Part shown: one piece after another, positions 25,496-34,805 of the stretch | How positions within the stretch are numbered: position 1 is the stretch's first letter | Layout of the letters: each line of letters begins with the position of its first letter | Assembly: GCA_022486625.1 (NCBI GenBank) | Contig: JAKVKH010000015.1 | Span: 1 to 64,000 of the forward strand | Reading direction: 5' to 3' | DNA from: Butyrivibrio sp. | Lineage (GTDB): Bacteria; Bacillota; Clostridia; Lachnospirales; Lachnospiraceae | Length of the DNA: 64,000 bases | Notes under the pieces: generated by a model | The model's input: only the letters and a program-made list of their open reading frames with translations | What the model was told of the DNA's origin: nothing | Database searches by the model: none | Program-made: the position numbers and the translations under genes

Positions 25496-26497
25496 ATGTC
25501 TTACATTGACAGAATCAAGGAAAAAGCAAAGGCAAACGTTAAAACCATTGTATTGCCGGAAAGCGAAGATAACAGAACACTGCTTGCAGCAGCTGACATA
25601 CTTAGAAACAATATCGCAAGATTGATCCTGATCGGAAATGAAGAGAAGGTAATGGCAAAGGCGGCGGAACTTCATGTAAGTCTCTCAGGAGTACAGATCG
25701 TTGATCCTGCAAAGGATCCGAAGTTTGAGGAATATGTGAATACACTGTTCGAACTCAGAAAAGCAAAAGGAATGACGGAGGATCAGGCACATAAGCTTCT
25801 GTCTGAAAATGCAATCTATTATGGTGTCATGATGGTAAAAGCAGGAGCAGCAGATGGTCTTGTTGCCGGTGCATGCCATGCAACAGCCGATACACTTCGT
25901 CCTGCACTTCAGATTTTAAAGACAGCTCCCGGCGTCAAGATGGTGTCCGGTTTCTTCATTGTGGCAGTACCTGGAAGTGAATATGGTGCAAATGGTACAT
26001 TCCTGTTTGCTGATTCCGGTTTGAATCAGGATCCGACGGCAGAGGAACTCGCAGTGATCGCCGGCAGCAGTGCCAGAAGTTTCCGCCAGCTTGTTGACGA
26101 AGAGCCTGCTATTGCGCTTCTTTCTCATTCCACAAAGGGCAGTGCAAAGCATGCGCTTGTAGATAAAGTGGTGAATGCAACCAGAATCGCTCATGAAATG
26201 TATCCCGATCTGAAACTGGACGGTGAGCTTCAGCTTGATGCTGCAATTGTTCCCGAGGTTGCTGCTTCCAAGGCTCCGGGCAGTGAAGTTGCAGGACATG
26301 CAAATGTTCTGATCTTCCCGAATCTGGATGCTGGAAATATCGGTTACAAACTGGTTCAGAGACTTGCAAAAGCTGATGCATACGGACCAATGCTGCAGGG
26401 TATTGCAAGACCTGTCAATGATCTGTCCAGAGGCTGCAGCTGGCAGGATATTGTCGGTGTTGTTGCGCTGACATCCGTACAGGCACAGATGAACTGA
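25496..26497 (+). CDS. pta: Phosphate acetyltransferase
   Basis: 333 aa, the short Pta form without the DRTGG/AAA extension. It converts acetyl-CoA and phosphate to acetyl phosphate and CoA. Marks are LPESEDNRTL near the start, the glycine-rich DGLVAGACHATADTLRP, and the C-terminal LIFPNLDAGNIGYKL and GPMLQGIARPVNDLSRG. AGAAAGGGA precedes the ATG. It lies 33 bases ahead of ackA in one transcript, giving the ATP-forming acetate branch of fermentation. Confidence 0.97.
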   Translation: MSYIDRIKEKAKANVKTIVLPESEDNRTLLAAADILRNNIARLILIGNEEKVMAKAAELHVSLSGVQIVDPAKDPKFEEYVNTLFELRKAKGMTEDQAHKLLSENAIYYGVMMVKAGAADGLVAGACHATADTLRPALQILKTAPGVKMVSGFFIVAVPGSEYGANGTFLFADSGLNQDPTAEELAVIAGSSARSFRQLVDEEPAIALLSHSTKGSAKHALVDKVVNATRIAHEMYPDLKLDGELQLDAAIVPEVAASKAPGSEVAGHANVLIFPNLDAGNIGYKLVQRLAKADAYGPMLQGIARPVNDLSRGCSWQDIVGVVALTSVQAQMN

Positions 26498-26530
26498 AGC
26501 AGGTAGAAAATAAGTATATTGGAGGAATTT

Positions 26531-27736
26531 ATGAAGGTTCTGGTAATTAATTGTGGAAGTTCATCTCTTAAATTTCAGCTGATTGACGCAGAAAGTGAAC
26601 AGTTGATTGCAAAGGGATTATGTGAAAGAATCGGAATAGAGGGAAGTCGCATCAGCTTTACGGCAACAGGAAAAGACAAGATTACAAGAGAGACACCGAT
26701 GCCGGATCATAAAACAGCCATTAATCTGGTACTGGCTGCACTGACAGACAAGGAACACGGTGTGGTGAAGAGCCTTGATGAGATCAATGCTGTAGGACAT
26801 CGTATTGTACACGGCGGCGAGAATTTTACAAAGTCAGTGATAATTGATGAAGACGTAATCAAGGCAATCGAGGAAGTCAGTGACCTTGCTCCGCTTCACA
26901 ATCCTGCCAATCTGATCGGAATCAGAGCCTGTCAGGAACTGATGCCGAAGGTCCCGATGGTTGCTGTATTCGATACCGCATTTCATCAGACTATGCCGGA
27001 AGAGGCTTATCTGTATGGTCTTCCGTATGAATATTATGCCAAGTACAAGATCAGAAGATACGGTTTCCACGGAACCAGCCATTCCTATGTTTCAAAGAGA
27101 TGTGCAGAAATTATGGGAAAAGATTACAACGACTGTAAGATCATTGTCTGTCATCTTGGCAACGGTGCATCTATTTCCGCAGTAAAGGATGGAAAATGCA
27201 TGGATACTTCCATGGGTCTGACACCGCTCGAAGGGCTGATCATGGGAACCAGATGCGGCAGTATTGATCCTTCCGTCATTGAACTGGTAGAGCAGAAGAC
27301 GCAGATGACCACAAAACAGGTCATGAATATTCTGAACAAGGAATCCGGTGTATATGGTCTTTCTGATGATATTTCTTCCGATTTCAGAGACCTTGAGGAT
27401 GGATATTTTGCAAAGGTTCCCGGTGCAGTACGTGCAATTGATACATTCTGCTATCATGTCATGAAATACATCGGCTCCTACGTTGCAGTCATGAATGGAG
27501 TAGATGCGATCTGCTTTACTGCAGGTGTCGGTGAGAACAGCCCGATTGTACGGAAACTTGTTCTGGATCGCCTGGGATATCTCGGACTTACACTGGACGA
27601 AGAAGCAAATGAAGTTCATGGTAAGGAAAAGATGATCAGTACTGAAGACAGTAAGGTGAAGGCATATGTAATTCCGACCAATGAAGAATTGGCAATTGCA
27701 CGTGACACTTATGCACTGTGTAAAAATCTGAAATAA
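26531..27736 (+). CDS. ackA: Acetate kinase
   Basis: 401 aa, full length. It makes acetate and ATP from acetyl phosphate and ADP. Signature segments are VINCGSSSLKFQL at the start, GHRIVHGGE, VFDTAFHQTMP, FHGTSH, and CHLGNGAS with the phosphate loop; the adenosine site GVGENSP is near the C-terminus. The ATG at 26531 has GGAGG six bases before it; an upstream in-frame TTG at 26519 is part of the ribosome site and is rejected. Confidence 0.97.
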   Translation: MKVLVINCGSSSLKFQLIDAESEQLIAKGLCERIGIEGSRISFTATGKDKITRETPMPDHKTAINLVLAALTDKEHGVVKSLDEINAVGHRIVHGGENFTKSVIIDEDVIKAIEEVSDLAPLHNPANLIGIRACQELMPKVPMVAVFDTAFHQTMPEEAYLYGLPYEYYAKYKIRRYGFHGTSHSYVSKRCAEIMGKDYNDCKIIVCHLGNGASISAVKDGKCMDTSMGLTPLEGLIMGTRCGSIDPSVIELVEQKTQMTTKQVMNILNKESGVYGLSDDISSDFRDLEDGYFAKVPGAVRAIDTFCYHVMKYIGSYVAVMNGVDAICFTAGVGENSPIVRKLVLDRLGYLGLTLDEEANEVHGKEKMISTEDSKVKAYVIPTNEELAIARDTYALCKNLK

Positions 27737-27752
27737 ATATGAAACATATCTG

Positions 27753-27781
27753 TTGACAAACAAACGTACTGTCGTTATAAT
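27753..27781 (+). promoter_or_regulatory. Consensus promoter for rpmF
   Basis: TTGACA, 17 bases, TATAAT: a perfect housekeeping promoter 123 bases before rpmF. The long leader contains hairpins. Confidence 0.85.
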
Positions 27782-27849
27782 AGTCAAAGTGTGTTGATAA
27801 TTGAAATGAGATATTTCTGTTTCGTTTCAATGAATAACTACGTAAACTG

Positions 27850-27868
27850 TTATTTGCAATGCAAATAA
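27850..27868 (+). repeat. Hairpin in the rpmF leader
   Basis: TTATTTGC and GCAAATAA, eight perfect pairs with an AAT loop. It lies 36 bases before the start codon in a 118-base leader. It may modulate L32 translation, but no known ribosomal leader motif was recognised. Confidence 0.5.
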
Positions 27869-27904
27869 TTGATGATACGGTTGCTGTAAGGAGGTGTTAC
27901 TGAA

Positions 27905-28090
27905 ATGTCAATCTGCCCAAAGAATAAGTCATCTAAAGGTCACAGAGATCAGAGAAGAGCGAACTGGAAAATGAGCGCTCCTACACTGGTTAAGTGCAGT
28001 CATTGCGGAGCTCTTATGGAGCCTCACAAGGTTTGTCGTGCTTGCGGTTACTACGCAAATAAGAGCGTTGTTGCTACAAACGAGGACTGA
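27905..28090 (+). CDS. rpmF: 50S ribosomal protein L32
   Basis: 61 aa zinc-ribbon ribosomal protein. The first Cys pair is CSHC and the second is CRAC, so this is the zinc-containing form. The start MSICPKNKSSK and WKMSAPTLVKCSHCG is the pattern usual in Lachnospiraceae. AAGGAGGTG precedes the ATG. It is placed ahead of plsX, as in many bacteria, but separated from it by a terminator. Confidence 0.97.
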   Translation: MSICPKNKSSKGHRDQRRANWKMSAPTLVKCSHCGALMEPHKVCRACGYYANKSVVATNED

Positions 28091-28118
28091 TGTGTCTGTC
28101 GTTGAATAACGAAATTTT

Positions 28119-28155
28119 AAGGCTTTCCGATTCATGTCGGAAAGCCTTGATTTTT
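28119..28155 (+). terminator. Terminator after rpmF
   Basis: AAGGCTTTCCGA and TCGGAAAGCCTT, 12 perfect pairs with a six-base loop, then GATTTTT. Confidence 0.88.
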
Positions 28156-28173
28156 ATGCAGAGGTTTAGTATA

Positions 28174-28218
28174 TTGGAACTGTTCGGAATGAATGCATAT
28201 TTCTGCTCAGTTCGGAAC
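28174..28218 (+). promoter_or_regulatory. Candidate plsX promoter flanked by two short palindromes
   Basis: A candidate promoter, TTGGAA, 17 bases, ATATTT (28174-28202), has TGC before the -10. GAACTGTTC (28177-28185) overlaps the -35, and GTTCGGAAC (28210-28218) lies just after the -10. GTTCGGAA is repeated exactly at 28182 and 28210. This layout suits a repressor site controlling fatty acid or phospholipid genes. It does not match the Bacillus FapR box that I know. Confidence 0.42.
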
Positions 28219-28241
28219 AATACGGATACGGAGGTCAGTAC

Positions 28242-29255
28242 ATGTCTGAACTGGTTAAGGTAGCAGTAGATGCCATGGGTGGTGACAATGCCCCGTTTGA
28301 AATTGTGAAGGGTGCTGTTGAAGCTGTTCAGGAGAGCACTTCACTTAAGGTCTTTCTGGTAGGTAAGGAAGAGATCATTAAGAATGAACTTACGAAGTAC
28401 AGTTATGATCAGGATCGGGTAGAGATTGTAAACGCGACAGAAGAGATAGAAATGGCTGAACCGCCGGTTATGGCGATCCGTACCAAAAAGGATTCTTCTA
28501 TTGTAAAAGCACTTTATATGGTAAAGCACGGCGAGTGTGATGCCTATGTATCTGCAGGCAGTACCGGTGCGACACTGGTAGGCGGGCAGGTTATTGTCGG
28601 TAGAATCAAAGGGGTTGAACGTGCGCCTCTTGCTCCACTTATCCCGACTGAAAAGGGCGTATCACTTTTGATTGACTGCGGTGCCAATGTGGATGCCAGA
28701 GCATCTCATCTGGTACAGTTTGCAATAATGGGTTCCATTTATATGGAAAATGCGATGCATATCAGTAAACCTACAGTTGCAATTCTGAACATCGGTGCGG
28801 AAGAAGAAAAAGGAAATGCGCTGGTAAAGGAGACCTATCCGCTTTTGAAAAACTGTCCGGATATTAATTTTATCGGCAGTATTGAGGCAAGGGACATTCC
28901 GGCAGGTGGCGCGGACATTATTGTCTGTGAGGCTTTTTCCGGCAATATTGTATTAAAGATGTATGAAGGCGTTGCAAAGTCCATGATGCACGTTATCAAG
29001 AAGGGTCTTCTGAGCACAACTGCCAGCAAGATCGGTGCGCTTCTGATCAAGAAACCGTTGAAGACAGCACTGAAAGATTATGATCTTGAGAAATACGGCG
29101 GAGCACCAATGTTAGGATTGAATGGTCTTGTTGTTAAAACACATGGAAGTGCCAAGGCGGTGGAAGTAAAAAATTCCATTCTGCAGTGTGTTACTTTCAG
29201 TGAAATGAATATTACCGAGAAAATCCGCGAGAAAATCGGCGTGGATCATCAATAA
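28242..29255 (+). CDS. plsX: Phosphate acyltransferase PlsX
   Basis: 337 aa, full length. It makes acyl phosphate from acyl-ACP for phosphatidic acid synthesis with PlsY. Motifs: VAVDAMGGDNAP at the N-terminus, SAGSTGATL, DCGANVDAR, LNIGAEEEKGN, and EAFSGNIVLK. CGGAGG lies just ahead of the ATG. acpP follows after 42 bases, so enzyme and carrier are made together. Confidence 0.97.
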   Translation: MSELVKVAVDAMGGDNAPFEIVKGAVEAVQESTSLKVFLVGKEEIIKNELTKYSYDQDRVEIVNATEEIEMAEPPVMAIRTKKDSSIVKALYMVKHGECDAYVSAGSTGATLVGGQVIVGRIKGVERAPLAPLIPTEKGVSLLIDCGANVDARASHLVQFAIMGSIYMENAMHISKPTVAILNIGAEEEKGNALVKETYPLLKNCPDINFIGSIEARDIPAGGADIIVCEAFSGNIVLKMYEGVAKSMMHVIKKGLLSTTASKIGALLIKKPLKTALKDYDLEKYGGAPMLGLNGLVVKTHGSAKAVEVKNSILQCVTFSEMNITEKIREKIGVDHQ

Positions 29256-29297
29256 ATTAGATTAGAGAATCTGAATAGAGAAAGGCATGGTTTTATT

Positions 29298-29534
29298 ATG
29301 GAATTTGAAAAATTGAAGGAAGTCATTGCGAATGTACTCAATGTGGATCCGGAAGAGATTAAGATGGAGTCTACTTTTGTAGATGATCTGGGAGCTGATT
29401 CACTGGATGTATTCCAGATTGTAATGGGCATTGAGGACGAGTTTGATATCAAGATTCCGGCAGAGAAGACAGAGAAAATTGCGACCGTCGGAGAGGCAGT
29501 TGAACTGATCAAGGAAGCTGTTAACGGTAAGTAA
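29298..29534 (+). CDS. acpP: Acyl carrier protein
   Basis: 78 aa acidic protein. Ser35 in GADSLD is the 4'-phosphopantetheine attachment site. It carries growing acyl chains in fatty acid synthesis and feeds PlsX. It is placed between plsX and rnc, the usual order in Firmicutes. A terminator follows. Confidence 0.97.
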   Translation: MEFEKLKEVIANVLNVDPEEIKMESTFVDDLGADSLDVFQIVMGIEDEFDIKIPAEKTEKIATVGEAVELIKEAVNGK

Positions 29535-29575
29535 TCAGGGATCTGATTGAAAATTATAATATTGTTATCATTAAA

Positions 29576-29611
29576 GGTATGAGGTAGTCTGGACTGCCTC
29601 ATATCTTTTTT
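29576..29611 (+). terminator. Terminator after acpP
   Basis: GGTATGAGG-T-AGTC and GACT-G-CCTCATATC pair around TG with one mismatch, followed by TTTTTT. It ends just before the rnc ribosome site, so rnc-smc-ftsY may depend on partial read-through. Confidence 0.78.
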
Positions 29612-29623
29612 AAGGAGAAAAGA

Positions 29624-30316
29624 GTGATTAGAACAGAAGATATAAAAAGACTGGAAGAAAGAATCGGTTATCAGTTTAAGGATGAAAATCTGGTCAGACA
29701 GGCACTGACACACAGTTCTTTTTCCAATGAACAGAAAATCAATCGTTATTCGGACTATGAAAGGCTGGAGTTTCTTGGAGACAGTGTATTGGAGATGGTG
29801 TCCAGTGCATTTCTGTTCAGAACCTATCCGGAAAAAAATGAAGGTCAGATGACAAAACTCAGAGCATCAATGGTATGCGAGGCTGCTCTTGCCTTTTGCG
29901 CGCAGGATATTCATCTTGAAGAATTCATCCTGCTTGGAAAAGGCGAAGAAGCGACCGGCGGAAGACATCGGGATTCTATTATCTCAGATGTCATGGAAGC
30001 TGTGATCGGTGCAATATACATGGACAGTGGCATTACAGAAGCAGAGAAATATATCAACAGATTTATCCTGTCAGATCTGGAAGATAAACAGATCTTTTAT
30101 GACAGCAAATCCATATTGCAGGAGATGGTACAGAGCAGCGGCGGAAAACTTGAGTATGAATTATGTGGCGAAAGTGGTCCTGAACATGATAAAATGTTCA
30201 CAACTGCTGTCATGATTGATGACAAAAAAATGGGGGAGGGTGCAGGAAGAACGAAGAAGGCTGCAGAACAGAAGGCTGCCTATGAAGCAATTCTTGCACT
30301 GAAGAATAATCACTGA
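29624..30316 (+). CDS. rnc: Ribonuclease III
   Basis: 230 aa. It cuts double-stranded RNA in rRNA precursors. The signature YERLEFLGDSVL (45-56) carries the metal-binding residues; a second acidic site appears in SDVMEAVIGAIY. The C-terminal 70 residues are a double-stranded RNA-binding domain (KSILQEMVQ, GEGAGRTKKAAEQKAA). The GTG start at 29624 is supported by AAGGAG. The stop overlaps the smc start (TGATG). Confidence 0.96.
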   Translation: MIRTEDIKRLEERIGYQFKDENLVRQALTHSSFSNEQKINRYSDYERLEFLGDSVLEMVSSAFLFRTYPEKNEGQMTKLRASMVCEAALAFCAQDIHLEEFILLGKGEEATGGRHRDSIISDVMEAVIGAIYMDSGITEAEKYINRFILSDLEDKQIFYDSKSILQEMVQSSGGKLEYELCGESGPEHDKMFTTAVMIDDKKMGEGAGRTKKAAEQKAAYEAILALKNNH

Positions 30317-33300
30317 TGTATTTAAAAAGTATAGAAATCCATGGATTTAAATCTTTTGCAAACCGTATCAAGTTTGATTTTCATAATGGAATTACAGCTA
30401 TTGTCGGTCCCAACGGATCAGGTAAGAGCAATGTGGCAGATGCTGTCAGGTGGGTACTCGGTGAGCAGCGGATCAAGCAGCTTCGAGGTGCATCCATGCA
30501 GGATGTTATTTTCTCCGGAACAGAACTCCGTAAACCGCTTGGCTATGCTTATGTTGCCATTACCCTGGATAATTCTGACCATTCGCTGTCAATTGATTAC
30601 GATGAAGTTACCGTGTCCAGAAGGCTTTATCGATCAGGTGAAAGCGAATATATGATCAACGGAAACGCATGCCGTCTGAAGGATGTGAATGAGCTCTTTT
30701 ATGATACCGGTATCGGCAAGGAAGGCTATTCCATTATCGGACAGGGGCAGATTGATCAGATTCTGTCCAGCAAGCCGGAAGACCGTCGTAATCTGTTTGA
30801 TGAAGCGGCAGGTATTGTGAAGTTCAAACTTCGCAAGGAAGCTGCAGTGAAAAAGCTTGAGGATGAGAAGGTTAATCTGACCCGCCTTAACGATATTCTG
30901 TCTGAGCTTGAAAAACAGATCAAACCGCTGGAAAAGCAATCTGAGGTGGCGAAGGAATATCTGAAGGATCGTGAACAGCTCAAGACGCTGGATGTGAACA
31001 TGTTCCTTCTGGATAATGAAAAGCTGAAAAGTCAGCTGGAAGATACGGAAAAGAAATATAAGATTGCAAGTGATGATCTGAATGAGACTTCTGTAAAGTA
31101 TGATCAGGCAAAAGAGGAATACGACCGGATTGCGCTTGTGCTTGAAGATCTTGATAAGGAAATTGAAGAAGCCAGAACCAGAATGACGGATACCAGCGTC
31201 ATGAAGGAAAAGCTGGAAGGACAGATCGGAATCCTGAATGAGCAGATCAAGGCGGCTTCCGGGAGCGATCAGCATTTTCAGACCAGAAAAGAAGCTATTT
31301 CCGCAGAAATTGCAGAAAAGAATAAGGAAAAAGATAAAGTTCTTGAGGAAAAGAAGAAAATTGATGAAGAACTGGCAGGACTTCTGAAGAACAGGGAGAC
31401 CGTCAGTCTTAAGCTGAATGAGGTCATGCAGACCATTCACAGCGTAAATGACAGCATTGAGGAATATAAGAGCAGCATCATTGAAACGCTTAATGCCCGC
31501 GCAACCATCAAGTCCAGGCAGAGCAGTTTAAAGACGATGAAGGAACAGATCAATATCCGCAAGGCAGAGCTGACTTCCAGACTGGTACGTGCACAGTCGG
31601 ATGAAACGAAGCAGGAGGAAACGATCCGGCAGCTCCGGGAGCAGTTTGAAAAGGTCAATGAAGTGATCAGGGAGCTGAACGGACGTCAGACGGAGATTGA
31701 GACGCAGCTGACGGACATCAGAACTGTTTTGACCGAAAAGGATACCGACCTTCGCAATACGCAGAATCTCTTTCATCAGGAAAAATCCAGACTGGAAGCG
31801 CTTGCCAACCTGACTGAGCGTTATGAAGGCTATGGCGGAAGTGTCAAAAAGGTCATGGAGCGCAAGGAAGAGGAAAAGGGTATCATCGGCGTTGTGGCGG
31901 ATATCGTCAAGACGCAGGCAAAGTATGAGACCGCAATTGAAATTGCGCTTGGTGGTAATATTCAGAATATTGTTACGGATGATGAAGAGACTGCCAAAAA
32001 GATGATCGGATATCTGAAGTCCACGAAAGCGGGCCGTGCCACGTTCCTGCCGCTGACCAGCATCAAAGATCCGCAGGAATTCAAGACACCGGAGGTACTT
32101 AAGGAAAAGGGTGTCATCGGCATGGCAGACGAACTGGTGGATACCGATCCGAAATACCGCGATGTTGCCAAAGCCATGCTGGGACGTATCGTTGTGGTGG
32201 ATCAGATAGATAATGCTGTAAAGATTGCCAGAAAATTTCATTATGGAATCCGTATGGTGACACTGGAAGGTGAACTTCTGGTACCCGGTGGTGCCATCAG
32301 TGGCGGTGCATTCAAAAATAACAGTAATCTTCTGGGCAGACGCCGTGAAATGGCAGAACTGGAAGCACATGTAAAACAGTATGAAAATGATATTGCACAG
32401 TTCCAGAAGGAGATTGAAGAGACCAAGACGCACAGAAATGAGCTGCGTGTTACACTGGAAAGTACGAAGACAGAGCTGCAGAATAAGTTTATTGAGCAGA
32501 ATACTGCCAGACTGAATGTCGTAAAGGAAGAAGAACGTAAGAAAGAGGCAGAAGGCAATTTCACAGATCTGAAGACAGAAAATGATGAGATAGAAAGTAA
32601 GATCAGAGAGATTGCCGCGCAGGAGAAGGAAGCAGAAGAATCGCTTGCGGGTTCCATCAGGACAGAGCAGACCTGTACGGAGAAAATTACGGAACTGCAG
32701 GCGCAGTTGACAGGACTTCAGGAAAAAGAACAGGAAGAATCCGCAAAAGTTTCAGAAGCAGAACTGACCGGATCCAGAATCCAACAGAAACAGGAATTCG
32801 AGCAGCAGAATATCGACCGTATCGATGCGGAAATTGCTGCGAGACAGACAGACCTTGATGAAGTACTGACGAACATGAAAGCCAATGCTGATGAACTGGC
32901 CCAGAAACAGAAGGATATTGAATCTATCCGGAAGACCATTGATTCTTCTGCAAATGTACAGAGTGATACAAAGAAGGATCTTGAGAATAAACTGAATCAG
33001 AAGGAAGAATTTTCAGCAAAACAGAAGGCATTTTTTACCGGCAGAGAAGAACTTTCAGAACGCAAGTCTGCGCTGGATAAGGATGTGACAAGACTTGGTG
33101 CACAGAAAGAGAAATTTGAAGGACTGATCGAGGGTCAGATCAATTACATGTGGGATGAGTATGAGATCACACTTTCGGATGCAGCAGCACTTAAGGATCC
33201 TGAAATGACCAATGTCAGTGCCATGAAGCATCAGATTTCCGTATTAAAGGATGCGATTCGCAAGCTGGGCGATGTTAATGTCAATGCCATTGAAGATTAT

Positions 33301-33873
33301 AAGAATCTCATGGAACGATACACGTTCATGAAGACACAGCATGATGATCTTGTGACGGCAGAGAAACAGCTGCATGAGATCATTGCAGAACTGGACAGTT
33401 CCATGAGAACACAGTTCACGGAACAGTTCAGAAAGATTAACGTTGAATTTGACAAGGTATTCAAGGAAATGTTCGGAGGCGGAAAGGGCAGCCTTGAACT
33501 GGTAGAAGATGAGGATGTTCTGGAAGCAGGCATCAGGATCATTGCACAGCCGCCGGGAAAGAAGCTGCAGAACATGATGCAGCTCTCCGGAGGAGAAAAG
33601 GCCCTGACGGCAATTGCACTTCTGTTTGCCATTCAGAACCTGAAACCGTCGCCATTCTGCCTGCTGGATGAGATCGAAGCAGCACTGGATGAAAACAATG
33701 TCGTTCGGTTTGCAAAATATCTTCATAAGCTGAAATATACGCAGTTCATTGTAATTACGCATCGTCGTGGTACAATGGATAGTGCGGACCGCCTTTACGG
33801 AATCACGATGCAGGAAAAAGGCGTTTCGGCACTGGTAAGTGTTAACCTGATTGATAAGGAGCTGACAAACTGA
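30316..33873 (+). CDS. smc: Chromosome segregation protein SMC
   Basis: 1185 aa, typical length. The ATPase head begins with Walker A GPNGSGKS (31-38). Two long coiled-coil arms (about 165-500 and 680-1020) flank a glycine-rich hinge (about 510-670, with NIQNIVTDDEETAK and VPGGAISGGAF). The C-terminal head has the ABC signature LSGGEKAL and Walker B CLLDEIEAALD. It acts with ScpA/ScpB to compact and separate chromosomes. It lies between rnc and ftsY, the conserved Firmicute order. Confidence 0.97.
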   Translation: MYLKSIEIHGFKSFANRIKFDFHNGITAIVGPNGSGKSNVADAVRWVLGEQRIKQLRGASMQDVIFSGTELRKPLGYAYVAITLDNSDHSLSIDYDEVTVSRRLYRSGESEYMINGNACRLKDVNELFYDTGIGKEGYSIIGQGQIDQILSSKPEDRRNLFDEAAGIVKFKLRKEAAVKKLEDEKVNLTRLNDILSELEKQIKPLEKQSEVAKEYLKDREQLKTLDVNMFLLDNEKLKSQLEDTEKKYKIASDDLNETSVKYDQAKEEYDRIALVLEDLDKEIEEARTRMTDTSVMKEKLEGQIGILNEQIKAASGSDQHFQTRKEAISAEIAEKNKEKDKVLEEKKKIDEELAGLLKNRETVSLKLNEVMQTIHSVNDSIEEYKSSIIETLNARATIKSRQSSLKTMKEQINIRKAELTSRLVRAQSDETKQEETIRQLREQFEKVNEVIRELNGRQTEIETQLTDIRTVLTEKDTDLRNTQNLFHQEKSRLEALANLTERYEGYGGSVKKVMERKEEEKGIIGVVADIVKTQAKYETAIEIALGGNIQNIVTDDEETAKKMIGYLKSTKAGRATFLPLTSIKDPQEFKTPEVLKEKGVIGMADELVDTDPKYRDVAKAMLGRIVVVDQIDNAVKIARKFHYGIRMVTLEGELLVPGGAISGGAFKNNSNLLGRRREMAELEAHVKQYENDIAQFQKEIEETKTHRNELRVTLESTKTELQNKFIEQNTARLNVVKEEERKKEAEGNFTDLKTENDEIESKIREIAAQEKEAEESLAGSIRTEQTCTEKITELQAQLTGLQEKEQEESAKVSEAELTGSRIQQKQEFEQQNIDRIDAEIAARQTDLDEVLTNMKANADELAQKQKDIESIRKTIDSSANVQSDTKKDLENKLNQKEEFSAKQKAFFTGREELSERKSALDKDVTRLGAQKEKFEGLIEGQINYMWDEYEITLSDAAALKDPEMTNVSAMKHQISVLKDAIRKLGDVNVNAIEDYKNLMERYTFMKTQHDDLVTAEKQLHEIIAELDSSMRTQFTEQFRKINVEFDKVFKEMFGGGKGSLELVEDEDVLEAGIRIIAQPPGKKLQNMMQLSGGEKALTAIALLFAIQNLKPSPFCLLDEIEAALDENNVVRFAKYLHKLKYTQFIVITHRRGTMDSADRLYGITMQEKGVSALVSVNLIDKELTN

Positions 33874-33874
33874 C

Positions 33875-34786
33875 GTGAGTGGATTTTTTTCCCGCCTGAA
33901 GGGCGGTCTTACCAAAACCAGAGATAATATGGTAAAAGGTCTCGATAATGTGTTTCATGGCTATTCGGAAATTGATGATGATTTCTATGAAGAGCTGGAA
34001 GAAACGCTGATTATGGGAGATATTGGTGTAAATGCAACCAGCAGGATTATGGATGAACTGCGAGAGCAGGTGAAAGAGCAGCATCTTACAGATACAGAGA
34101 GCTGCAGAAATCTGCTGATTCAGGATATCCGGAACCAGATGCAGACGGATGAACATGCCTATGATTTTGAAGACCATAAGACAGTGATTTTTGTCATTGG
34201 TGTCAACGGCGTCGGCAAGACAACTTCTGTCGGAAAGCTTGCAGCCATTTTCAAGGCAAAAGGGAGAAAGGTGCTGGTTGCAGCGGCAGATACCTACAGA
34301 GCAGCAGCAACGGAGCAGCTGAATGAATGGACGAACCGGGCGGGTGTACCGCTCATTACCGGAAAAGAAGGATCCGATCCCGCAAGTGTGATTTACGATG
34401 CGGTTAATGCCGCAAAATCAAGGGATACTGATGTTCTGATTGTCGATACGGCAGGACGACTTCATAATAAAAAGAATCTGATGGAGGAGCTGCGGAAGAT
34501 GAATAAGATTCTTGACCGTGAGCTTCCGGATTACTGCAGGGAGAATTTTATCGTACTCGATGCGGCAACAGGACAGAACGCACTTTCACAGGCCAGAGAA
34601 TTCGGCGAAGTCACCAATCTGACGGGCATTGTACTGACCAAGATGGATGGAACTGCAAAGGGCGGGATCGCCGTTGCAATTGTTTCTGAACTTAACATAC
34701 CGGTAAAATATATCGGTGTAGGAGAGGCCATTGATGATCTGGAACGTTTTGATCCGGATCAGTTTGTAAATGCATTATTTATATAA
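33875..34786 (+). CDS. ftsY: Signal recognition particle receptor FtsY
   Basis: 303 aa. Only the N and G domains are present: a helical N region (about 1-95), then the GTPase with GVNGVGKT (109-116), DTYRAAATEQL, DTAGRLHNK and LTKMDGTAKGG. The acidic A domain of the E. coli protein is missing, as is usual in Firmicutes. It receives the Ffh-ribosome complex at the membrane. The GTG start at 33875 lies one base after the smc stop. Its Ffh partner is encoded 4.5 kb downstream. Confidence 0.96.
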   Translation: MSGFFSRLKGGLTKTRDNMVKGLDNVFHGYSEIDDDFYEELEETLIMGDIGVNATSRIMDELREQVKEQHLTDTESCRNLLIQDIRNQMQTDEHAYDFEDHKTVIFVIGVNGVGKTTSVGKLAAIFKAKGRKVLVAAADTYRAAATEQLNEWTNRAGVPLITGKEGSDPASVIYDAVNAAKSRDTDVLIVDTAGRLHNKKNLMEELRKMNKILDRELPDYCRENFIVLDAATGQNALSQAREFGEVTNLTGIVLTKMDGTAKGGIAVAIVSELNIPVKYIGVGEAIDDLERFDPDQFVNALFI

Positions 34787-34805
34787 AGGTAAACGGAGGA
34801 GAGAC

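Noticed and set aside
27787-27904. Known ribosomal protein leader or riboswitch before rpmF
   Set aside because: Hairpins are present but I could not match the sequence to any leader class I know.
31528-32433. Minus-strand open frame of 301 codons inside smc
   Set aside because: The plus-strand SMC hinge is well conserved here; the antisense frame shows only Phe/Leu/His-rich noise.
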